From Heliopora coerulea (lineage: Eukaryota > Cnidaria > Anthozoa > Scleralcyonacea > Helioporidae), in contig JASJOG010000069.1 in NCBI GenBank assembly GCA_030142905.1, positions 675,001 to 739,000 of the forward strand: a stretch of 64,000 nt of DNA. Direction: 5' to 3'. Every line of letters begins with the position of its first letter. Within the stretch, counting starts at the first letter, position 1. The position numbers and the translations under genes are program-made. Below are positions 23,614-32,852 of this stretch, in pieces. The notes under the pieces were generated by a model that was not told the origin of the DNA, searched no databases, and was given only the letters and a program-made list of their open reading frames with translations.

Positions 23614-24729
23614 TTGCATCTTCTTTATTTCCAAATTCTTTTGACGTACAAAACTGTTGAAGATCGTTCAAGAGACCGAAACGTAATTTAAATAAAGCTT
23701 TTAACCAGTGTCAAATCTTTTTTAAATCTCAAGAGAATTCGAAATCGCTATCACCTTGTTTTATTAAATGATGTCATTAAAGAAAATAACTCCAATTTAG
23801 CAGTGCTCTAAACACCAAGGCTCGCGGAATGGATTTCAAAGTGGGGGAGGACTAAATGGATCCCAGTTTGAGCAGTGCCGATGGGGTGTAAAACCTCTAG
23901 GGGCGGTGTCCCAAGCACTTCCCAGAGAAATCTTTTATCTTTTTTAAAGTTACGAGATTCTATATCCCGGATTTCGAGAGACATTTTGACAAAAACCATG
24001 AAGATCATAAACAGGGTCAAATCATGATTTTTAGTCCATCTTATCTTTATACATGACAATTCAAAAAGATCTTTCAACCGTTTTTGTTATTATTAACCAC
24101 GATCGAGCGAAGAGCCGCAAAAATTGATGTGTTATACATGTGCAATAGTCGTCGATCCTGACTTTCTATCCAGCAGAGAAAATTTCACGAATTTCTTACG
24201 CTGCCAAAGTAAACCAAGCTTGAGTTCAAACCAAGCCTCAGTTCAATACTTTGAAAACATTGGAGAACTCCAAACTGACAGATTTCCCAACGACAATTTA
24301 TCTAACTGGAGATCCTCAGCGTGCAAAAGGAATGTTGCAGTTGAAACCTACGGTAAGCTATCGTCACATTCGGGGAATGTATTCAATAAGATAAGTTATT
24401 ATGGAATATCCTAGAATAGATGAGGTGCTAGCTTACTATAACTAGCACCGGGCAACGTTCCTATTTAACGCATATTAAAATTGAATACGTCATCCAGAGT
24501 ACTCTGAAGATACCTCTGGCTTAGAAAAGGTCTGTCAGTGACTGCAACTTTTTCAAACTTTCCTATCTTTTAACTGCACTGAAAAGTGGGGGTTACTAAA
24601 GCTCCCCAGCTCCCCCTCTCTTCCTGCGCTGGCTTTGAACACAATCTGTCGAACTTAAGGGACAACTCGCTGCTTAAACCACCTGAATGAAATTTAAACT
24701 TATATACTTCTCCACCAAATGGACTTCTA
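23614..24729. other. Internal region of LTR-like element, mostly unrecognised
   Basis: Contains a hammerhead-like core at 23654-23684 (CTGTTGAAGATC...GACCGAAACG). Open frames at 23808-24077 (-) and 24124-24414 (+) have no recognisable domain. Confidence 0.4.
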
Positions 24730-24960
24730 AATCTTAAGAAAAACAAAATCCTCTCTCGTCATCGTAAGAAACTCGACAACTTAATTGAACTGAAAAGAAT
24801 CGCTGATGGTACTACCGGAAAAAAACCTGTCTGCCGATCAACCCGGATGCGCTAAAACTTGGCCTACGACACGGATTAGCGACAAGACCCAAACCACACG
24901 AAATTTGGGCAATAACCGAAGATAAAGGTTTATGGGATCAGAACTGGCAATTTAATTTAG
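24730..24960 (+). mobile_element. Penelope-like element ORF fragment (N-terminal region)
   Basis: Two adjacent plus-strand frames give RHRKKLDNLIELKRIADGTT and, shifted, INPDALKLGLRHGLATRPKP with HEIWAITEDKGLWDQ. This resembles the KxRKKFxxL...KRIxDG...LKLGLRHGLATRPKxxEMxxxAEDIWDQ region upstream of the RT in Penelope-like elements of marine animals. Short, shifted and without RT, hence a relic. Confidence 0.5.
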
Positions 24961-25158
24961 TGTTTTTGATTTTATTATTTGACTTGAATGGTTCAGAATT
25001 AAGGCTACTTTTATCTTTTTGATGAAGAAGTTGTGCATTGTTATAGCAATGCTTACGATGTCGGTAAAAGGATATCAGTTTGACGTCGGACTATGGGCAT
25101 AACGTTCGCGTAATGTGGCTTTCAATAGGCTTAGACCCTTATGAACTAGATCGGCCTG

Positions 25159-25425
25159 TCAGTAAAAAGTTTTGGCTGCATTTCTTAAATGCAGAAAAGG
25201 TGCATATCGTTGGAATTTGGTGGTCCAGCCGTGAAAACGCGTGTAATAATCAAAGTCGTCAAGCCATTCGTTAAAGTCTTCACCTGGCAACCCGTAAAAA
25301 TAACGTAAAAGAGGAACAATAGATAATTGTTGTGCAAATATGTTAATATTTAGTGTAGTAGTTATGTTCTCAAACTTTTGGTTCAGTTTGCGTTGGACTG
25401 TGATGAAATCGTCATAATTTGTCAT
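25159..25425 (-). pseudogene. Retroelement Gag-like fragment
   Basis: Minus-strand frame of 88 codons. FENITTTLNINIFAQQLSIV precedes PLLRYFYGLPGEDFNEWLDD, FDYYTRFHGWTTK and PFLHLRNAAKTFY. The pattern F-x-G-L-P-x-E-(D/N)-F..W(L/F)..F......W......LPLxLRxAA is that of Gag capsid regions of Gypsy-type elements. No zinc knuckle or protease follows. It lies between the LTR-like repeats and points towards the left one, which suggests a minus-strand retrotransposon. Confidence 0.6.
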
Positions 25426-26137
25426 TACTGTTATATAGCTGAACTAAAAATTTATTATAGCACAAATGTCGATAATCAGTGTTGACAAAACAGGCAATCA
25501 CGAAAATATGTTAGAACCATGACATCCTACCCACTAACTGGTCTCGTGAATCACTCACTATAGTTACTAAAGGCTTGGGGGCACGGGATTGCATGACGCT
25601 TAGATGTGTGCTGGAAATTGATTATGCTCTTTCTCCTCAGAAATTCTCAAAGAAATGTTGATCAAAATAATAACTGATCAATTAATTGATAACTATTTTA
25701 CGAATTTACAAAACCTTAATAAAGTTCGTTGAGTCTTGGAAACTTTTGTGAAGTCCTTCTGATCAAGTGCTAGAGTGGTACCACTTTTATTTGGTCGGAT
25801 GGTGGTTGAGGACGTGGATTGGATTAACTGTGATCAGGTTCTTGTTGCGTTGATGATTATTTTGGCTTTTACGATGCAAAGTGTTTGCTTTGGATTTGGA
25901 TTGATTCAGTTCCTGTACTCGTTTTCTGCGGCAGACGTGATAAATATGGATACGAGTAACCTTGCAAAGGTGTTCAAACCAATTGACAATAGACTGGTAT
26001 AGTTTTCGGTTAAAATGTTACGTTTGGTAATGGATGGTAATCCGATTCTTGGTTCATTAGGGACCCGGTAAGCATGGCAGATCCTTCACCAATTGTTAGA
26101 CTGGGGTATGATTGGCTCGACGTGAGGTAGAACTGGA

Positions 26138-27077
26138 CAATGGCGGATTAAAACATTCGTGGGCCCTAGGCACAGGGCAATTTCGTGGGCCCTATAGATT
26201 CCAGCTAGAACCGCTCTCTTTTTAGGGCTTCAGCTTTAAATGTCATCGATAAGATTTTGAGGTGCTGGTGGCACACTGGTAGTGCACGTGTCTTTCACCA
26301 CTGCGACTAGGGTTGTTGACTAAGGGTGTTGTCCAGTTTGTCTCTACCAAGCATCGCAGGTTTTCTCCGGCCACTCCGGTTTCGTCTTGTAGTGACAATG
26401 GACCCATGAGGGGTGGCCCTTACTGGTCCTCTAGGGAGGACAGCTTATGTAGCGGATAGGATTATCCAGTATAAATAAATAAATAAATAATAAAGGTACT
26501 TGAATGTGAACAGCAATTGCATAAATGAATCAGTAAAGTTATACAAGAAGTCAAGAACATTCATAGCAAGCAAAACAGTACAACAGTACTAGTCTGCCCC
26601 TAGTAACATGTACATTAGTGAATATTAGTAATTACCCGTAGGGAGGTCGGATTACAGCAGAACGATGTTCATTCTACAGTTTTACCATGCGTATTTTCTT
26701 TATAGCAAAAGAACTAATCATATCATTAACTGGGACTGAACGCGTCAACTCCGATTCTATAGATAGGAGTGAGGGTGGAAAATCAATCTTTCTTTTGTAT
26801 TTTTCTCGGAAATACATTATGAACCCTTTCATTCGTTTGAGCTATGTTTGAATACTCTTATAGTCTTTACTTTTAGTAGTTTACCCTGGTCAAAACACGT
26901 GTAAGACTTGCAAGTTATCAAGCCCGAATTCCTCAAGGATAAATATGTCTGTACTTAGTTATCTCATTCTAAAATGAAAAATAAAACATAGCCACATAGA
27001 CAAACATCTTCGTGGGCCCCTGGTCTTCGTGGGCCCTAGGCACGTGCCCATAGTGTCTATTGGTCAGTCCACCACTG
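26138..27077. mobile_element. hAT-type non-autonomous element (940 bp) with 8-bp target duplication
   Basis: Left end CAATGGCGGATTAAA, right end reversed CAGTGGTGGACTGACC. Flanks GAACTGGA (26130-26137) and GAACAGGA (27078-27085). The empty site GAACAGGA exists in the left LTR-like copy. TTCGTGGGCCCTAGGCAC occurs near both ends as subterminal inverted or direct blocks. No transposase frame. Carries a SINE inside. Confidence 0.85.
26258..26494 (+). mobile_element. tRNA-derived SINE with TAAA tail
   Basis: GGTGGCACACTGGTAGTGCACGTG resembles a tRNA A-box head. Then the body block AGGTTTTCTCCGGCCACTCCGG common in invertebrate SINEs, and a terminal (AAAT)n run at 26471-26494. Nested inside the hAT element. 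The B box is decayed. Confidence 0.6.
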
Positions 27078-27810
27078 GAACAGGATCTTTATTATCAGGT
27101 CAACGAAATGAAATAAAACCTTACAATAAGGATATCAGTTCTTTAAGATAATAACAGTTTGTAAATAGTGTTCAAATATCGTTGTTCTCTCTGTCGTAGC
27201 CTTTCTTTTCACTACTGATTAATTCCCAAGTTTGAGGCTTCTTTTATACTCTTCGATGACACACAGGTAATTAATACAGTTTCAAGTGCTTTCTATTATC
27301 TCCTCAGCAACATAGAAGGTAGAAATACGAGGCAGCGGGTGGAGAGCGAACAAAGCCAAGCTTCACGCTGTTTACATAGAAGACTACATACTCATAAGAA
27401 TTTACTCAAGTTTAAGCCACTCAATATTGAATACAATGAATAAATTTGATCCGTATTATTCTTTATTACAGCACAATGATATCAGATAAAACTTTAACAC
27501 TAATTGATACAAATTATAAACGGTAAAGGATTAAGCCTTTGTCAACTGAGTAAACAAACTACATGTGAGGTTCAGCAAGATAACTAGCGAAATCCCTAAG
27601 TAACGAAGATCGGCCGAAGGTATCTGTTCAAACAGTGCCACGGATGCAATCTAAAAGTTAAACCATGCAAAAAGCCAACTGCAAACCATACAGTGCAGCC
27701 GCATTTGCACAAGTGGAAGTAGTTCACAATGATTCACAACTCTCTATGTAAATATTAATGCTTCTTCATAATACTATTTGTGCAGATTTCAATTCATATT
27801 CATGTTTCAT

Positions 27811-28137
27811 AACAGAGATACCCAAATTGGTATTGCTTGGAAAAGGAAATTCAATGATTGCACATTTGTGAGCATTGGTAAATCCTCACGTGCAATGGAA
27901 GACCATTTCAAAGCCATCGTCACGTCCAATAAAACCTTCCTCCTGGCGCAACATGATTGTGAAAAAAGGAATGGTATCATTTTGAAAAACTTGCAAATTC
28001 TAGACGTTAATCATCAGTGGAACGGAACATTGTTTCGCAATGCGCAATGTTCGGTTGAAGAAGGTCGAAGAACTCTATTAACGGTCATTGTCCATTATAT
28101 AGGACACGTAAAACAGAGGAACAGAATTAACGGATGA
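27811..28137 (+). other. Unrecognised open frame next to LTR-like repeat
   Basis: Open for about 110 codons with protein-like stretches (WKRKFNDCTFVSIGKSSRAM, QHDCEKRNGIILKNLQ, QWNGTLFRNAQCS). No family recognised and no supporting splice or promoter signal. Could be a transposon ORF relic or chance. Confidence 0.2.
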
Positions 28138-28556
28138 GAGAACAAAGCAAATGCAATGAGAGGACACTCAAGAAAAAAAGTTCAAACATTAACCTTTTAA
28201 CAAGAGTACAAATGAGAGGATCAAGAACAAAAGAAAAAATTCAATGATATATACAGCCAATGGTTAACAAACACATTGGTTCACGGCGAAGATTATCGAC
28301 AATTGATTAGTCAACTTCAATAAAGATTGGAAATCAGGCTACAGAATCTCTCGTAAAAAGACAGTTGAGGTTGAAGTTTACGAGGAATTGCGAGGAGAGA
28401 ACACTTTAGTTACCTAGACTGACTATCTTTGCGAGGTCTGGGGTATTATTTATTGGTCAAACATTGTCCGAAAAACTTTAAAAGTTTCAGATCAAGACAG
28501 AAAGAATTTGACCCCGCTCGAAGACAGAAGAGCAAGTTTCGCTTTCCTTTTCTTAA

Positions 28557-29171
28557 AGGGACACTCCAGCCTCAAACAAGTTTTATTTAGATGAAAGGTC
28601 TTTGTGACCTTACCTCAGAGTGCGTATTAGTTTTATTGAAATCTTCTTGGTTTGGGAGAAATTTGACTTTGTTTGTCGTGTTTTACCGAATACCGTAGGC
28701 CGCCATTTTTGCTTGTTTGCGGGCGAAAATGGTCGCTCCTATTGGTAGTGTGACGTCATTGAGTGATAGAAACAACTTCGCATTCTAAATTTGAACAGCG
28801 TAGCCGTCCGCCCGTTCGCAAATATTGTTGTTTCTTTGGAATTTATTATAATGCGTCAATGCATGGTTTCAAACTGCACAAACAACTGACGTAAGACTGC
28901 GGGAATAAGTTACCATCGAGTTCCTGCAGAAAAACGTCTGCGGCAAGCGTGGTTAGCGAGAATTCGCCGAGCTAATCCGTGCAGTCGCAACAATTCGTAT
29001 GTTTGTTCAGAACATTTCACGCCTGATTGCTTCGAGGAAAACTTGCCTGGACTCGTACCTGGTTTCCAAAAAAAAGGGAAACTTAAGACTAATTCGGTTC
29101 CTTCAATATTTCCGCAAAGAAGTACTGGTAACCCGAGATCCACCAACCAACGGACTGGAAGCTACAGTTAA
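28557..29171 (+). pseudogene. THAP-domain transposon gene relic (Kolobok-like?)
   Basis: Frame from ATG 28851 to TAA 29169-29171 with one in-frame TGA at 28887. It encodes a full THAP zinc finger: CMVSNC, YHRVP, RQAWLARIRRANPCS, the pair VCSEHFTPDCF (C-x2-H), then SVPSIFP in place of the AVPTIF motif. THAP fingers bind DNA and head P and Kolobok transposases as well as host factors. Upstream, at 28557, AGGGACACTCCAGCC follows TTAA (28553-28556), compatible with a transposon end using TTAA targets, as in Kolobok. No catalytic domain or other end was found. A host THAP exon is the alternative, but the stop and the context argue for a transposon. Confidence 0.7.
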
Positions 29172-29390
29172 GTGTAAGGATGAACGTAGGCGCTTTAGCA
29201 TTCAAAATTTGCTGTGCGCAGCGGTTATTCTTAGTGTTCGAGTTTCATTAAGCAAATACAGTCGTACTATAGTGGTGAAAAATAAAACGATTTTAACGTA
29301 TTTTACGACCCACGACCCACGACAATTATTCCATATTAGTCAGAAACAGGTCAGAGTGAGACTGGACAGAGGATGTAATTAAAATTTTGT

Positions 29391-29560
29391 TGAATGCCTT
29401 TTGATGTAAATGTTCCGTGTCTATGCTAATGCATAGTTTCTATGCAAAAATTTTAAGTGAACGTGACAAAAGAGTGAGTACCGATTCAATAAAATGAATA
29501 TATTTTTGTGCTAACGAGTTTACGGTTAGTGTTAATAATAGTGCATTTACTGGAATTCTA
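29391..29560 (+). repeat. Dispersed repeat, copy 2 (pair with 5970-6165)
   Basis: GAATGCCTTTTGATGTAA, CTATGCAAAAAT, AATAAAATGAATAT and GCTAACGAGTTT occur in the same order as in the first copy. Ends just before the hAT-like element at 29589. Confidence 0.6.
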
Positions 29561-30321
29561 TAATATATGAGGAACAATCACGTACGCCTAGGCTTTGATA
29601 GATTGTGCTCGTAAAACTAGCACATTATGCTACTAGCACTGCTCCCTTATTACTGAAATTGTGCCGGGAATTGTGCCAGTTTTTTAAAATTGTACTGATA
29701 ATACTAAGAAGTGCGAAGAATATATGCTACTTTATTGTTTCTTTAAATGGTATTCATGGTAACCGCAGTCGTGAAGTTGGTGTTACTTAACGTTAACATG
29801 TTAAATGAAATACAACATGTATTCGTTTGAAGCAGTTGTAACTGTTAAAATGTAACTGCAAGTAGTTCATGCAGAGCCAATACTGTACTTTTTTGTACTG
29901 TTTAACAAACAACTCTGTCCTTATCGCTTGTTGTACTGTGGCATAACATTAGCTTGCAGGTAATCTACAAGGACAATGATCTTGCAGGTCACTGAAGCAT
30001 GAGGATAGCAGAGAGAATGCTCATGAGAATTACATTTTTCGCACCAGATGTTCCTCTCTTTCCATAATTACTTCCCTCCAATTAATCTCAGAGTTTGTTG
30101 TCGGATTATTTCAGCTGTTCCTGGACCACTGCCTGTTCATGTCACTTCGTTTTCGCGTTCTAAATCACTGCCATCCTCCAAATCACTGTAAACCGCCATC
30201 TTGATTGTTAAAAAAACCAGCGCCACAGCACTACAGCGCTAGAGCCCGCGAGCAGTGGGTCAGTTCTCAGTAAAGACTGGATACGAAACTAGAAACATTC
30301 TTATGTTATTTGACACTGATC

Positions 30322-30354
30322 CCCTCGCCCACTGCGCGAAGCGCGGTGCGAGGG
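30322..30354. repeat. GC-rich palindrome
   Basis: CCCTCGCCCACTGCGCG then AAG then CGCGGTGCGAGGG; arms pair with one bulge. It stands out in AT-rich surroundings and lies at the left junction of the foreign insertion. Confidence 0.7.
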
Positions 30355-30788
30355 TACTAATCTCGACGTGCGTGGAGTCCTGTTACACGCGTTGTGATTA
30401 CTAGGGAGAAAAATTTTCGCTTTGTGTATGTATTTTTCTTTATATAAATATATATATCCATGGGTTCCGGTCACTCAAAAATGCCGTGTGCAAACTCGGG
30501 GACTGGTATGTTGTTGGGGACTGGTAAACCGTATGGGGACTGGTAAACCGTACTTAGGTACCGTATTGAAGCAAATCGATTTGGTCTCGTTATTTTTTCC
30601 CTTGTATGGATTTCTCGCAAGTTGTTTACATTATTTGAACACTGAAGCCAGTAAATGATTTAAGACCGGCAAAGGAAATAGCTTTCTTGGTGCCTGCGGC
30701 TGGTTTCGCCACCTCAGTAACTGGACAATTTATGACTTGAAAGAGCAGTTCTCAAAGTTAGCTCCTTGGAATATGCATTTGCCAACTG

Positions 30789-32285
30789 TTCACTTTTTGC
30801 AGCAACGCTTTGTCTTGGTTCTTTCTGATTTATATGAACAAAAGACGTAAGGGAACTCGCTTGCTGTCAGGACATTTGCTAAGCGACTAACTGTATTAAA
30901 ACGACATTCTTCGCTGAAGTTGAATAGATGTTGATTAGTATAAATCTTGGGACTTTTCACGTTCTGGTAACCACTTACCTGAGCTGCACAATCACAGGTA
31001 CGTCTGATCGAGTAGCTTTGAAGTACAAGTTCTGCTTTGAAAAGTAGCTTCCCGATTTCATTCTTCCCTAAGGGAGACTTCTTGTACGAAATATTACCGC
31101 CTGAATTTTGCTGGTGTATATTGGTAAAGTAGAATGAAGATTCTGGTTCATTCATCTCTGTACGACGATTACTTTTGAACATTTTGCAGTATTTAACCGG
31201 ACAGCGTTCATGGTCAATTGTTTGAGAAGTGGGATAGAACACTCGTCATCCAGAAGAGTTGTCAAGGCCATGACAGTCTTTGGATGCTTTCTCCGCTTTC
31301 CACACAAAGATTTGATCGCCTCAATCAGGATTTTTTTCGCTATGAAATGTCACCCCATTGAAGACGTTAGGATGTATTTTTGGCTCGAAAGAAAAATGCA
31401 AGGTAAACAGCCACCAGGTAACTCGCTGCAAAACTACTTGTTTTTGGTCACTAAATTATCCTTCGCCAAAACAGTTGTCCGCTTCAGTCTTTCTCACTTC
31501 AAAAGTGATTTGTGTATGATGACCTTTACCGTATTCGATCGGTAATGCTTTCTTCAGGAGATTTTAAAACCTCTCAGGAAAGTTTAAAGTCGTCTGTGTG
31601 TAAATTTACCGCTGAACCCTTTGTGTTGAGGCGCCACTGAATGCTTAGTTGAAAATACGGAAGAGTTGCAGGTTTATACGCCATTTTTCTTTTTTATTGA
31701 TGTTTTGCCTTGGAAAAAGTACGTCTTTTACTTCCCTCTTCTCGTTCTTCTTTCGATAAAACTTGCACAAGGTTTGCTTGTCGTATTTTGTTTTATGTTT
31801 TGTATTTTCCGATTTTTGGTCAGCGATAAAACTGCAGAACTCGTTCATGTTTTCTTTGTTTACTTCGTCGATTTCGTAATTCGTTTCATCTTCGTCACCA
31901 GTCTTGTACTTCCGGATGAATACTTAGCATAAACCCTTATAGCAGATCTTAAAGACATTTGTAACCAACTTTGAGGTAACGTATAATTTATCAATTTTTT
32001 AAGTCAAAAAAATGTCAGAAAAATATTCAATCATGAGCTGTCCGTAATGCCGGTATCCGTTTGATAACCTATGAGAATGCTCCACTTTTAAGACGGAAAG
32101 TCTGTTTGGATTGTTGTTTATTTGCGGCCAAATTCTGTGTGGATTTTTTTTATTGCATGTCCTCTTCCAGTTATAGTCAGGCGCATTTGTCTTTTTGAGA
32201 ATTTTGAAAATTTATCATTGTTACTTGGATTCTCGAGAGATATATTGGAAGGGTGGGCGAGGGGTTGTTGCGTGCACGTATTTCT
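30789..32285 (-). mobile_element. Crypton-like tyrosine recombinase element, copy 2
   Basis: Minus-strand frames in order: at 31848-31645, FIADQKSENTKHKTKYDKQT, then FYRKKNEKREVKDVLFP (N-terminal part); at 31209-30790, CPVKYCKMFKSNRRTEMNEP, ESSFYFTNIHQQ, SPLGKNEIGKLLFKAE, then SIRRTCDCAAQVSGYQNVKS with PKIYTNQ. In Crypton/DUF3504 recombinases the same order reads RCPVxxYKxFxxRRPxxMNxPxxPFYLAIN, PLGxNxIGxFLxxA, NHSxRKT and LSGHKNxKSLxxY. The H-x-x-R arginine (RRT) and a Tyr near the nucleophile position are visible, but the HKN histidine is Y here and the middle third is out of frame. Mirror image of 19756-21572. Confidence 0.7.
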
Positions 32286-32623
32286 AGTTACTAGTAAATT
32301 CTGATAATAAACTCTTTCAGCATAGAAATATGAGTACTTTAATTCTTCAGAAGAAGCGGAAAATGATACTTATGCTTGCAGTGCTGTTTTCGGAAAAATC
32401 GTGAAAATTGTGCTCATGATGGCAAATTACACCAAAAATTGTGCTAGCACTATCTGTCAAAGCCTACGTGCGCCGATAAACCAATCAACATTTTCGTAAA
32501 TTTAATCACATGACCGACTTACGCTGTTAATTAAATTCGTCATTTGAACAAAGCTAGTGAGCTAATATCCGTTTCAAGTTGTTGGGTAAGGTTCGAAACA
32601 GGCGTCAGATACATCGTCATATA

Positions 32624-32852
32624 ATGCAGCAAGGTAACTATCCAGCACAGCAAGCTGGTTACCCACCTCAACAACTTGGCTATCCTCCTCAGCAACCCGG
32701 CTATCCACCTCAATCACCAAACTATCCGCCAGTACCGCCGTCACAACCGGGCTATCAACAACAATTTCAACAGCCTGGTCTACCACAAGTTCAACAGCCT
32801 GGAAATGTTGCTTCTCAACAGCACGGCCTTCCTTATGTTCAGCAACAACCTG
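32624..32852 (+). CDS. PLSCR: PLSCR exon 1 (proline-rich tail)
   Basis: ATG at 32624 (context ataATGCAG) is the first Met of the frame; upstream in-frame sequence has no ATG. Encodes [20 protein letters not shown] and further GYPPQ/QQPG units; ends phase 1 at CCTG before gtaagt. A strong antisense frame here is a shadow of the repeats. Confidence 0.9.

Larger units (their letters stand above)
26094..27809. repeat. LTR-like direct repeat, right copy, interrupted by a hAT element
   Basis: Edges TGTTAGACTGGGG and CATGTTTCA; about 776 bp once the 940-bp insertion is removed. Read on the minus strand it starts TGAAACATG and ends AGTCTAACA, followed two bases later by TGGTGAAGGATC, which could be a tRNA primer-binding site. 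The outside flanks (ATCTT left, TAACA right) do not match. Confidence 0.6.
29589..32466. mobile_element. hAT-like element, invaded by a Crypton
   Basis: Ends TAGGCTTTGATAGATTGTGC and, reversed, TAGGCTTTGACAGATAGTGC. Flanks CGTACGCC (29581-29588) and CGTGCGCC (32467-32474), one mismatch in 8. Its own sequence is about 29589-30325 plus 32290-32466; the middle 1.9 kb is foreign. The copy at 4167-4640 shows the uninterrupted junction CTGATTACTAGTAGATTCTG (reverse strand). TTACTAG lies on both sides of the insertion. The 8-bp duplication suits hAT or P-type elements. No transposase domain was recognised. Confidence 0.75.

Noticed and set aside
31210..31545. Plus-strand open frame of 111 codons, and the related minus frame 20817-21167
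   Set aside because: Both are antisense to the middle of the Crypton copies; their similarity to one another only reflects the inverted duplication.
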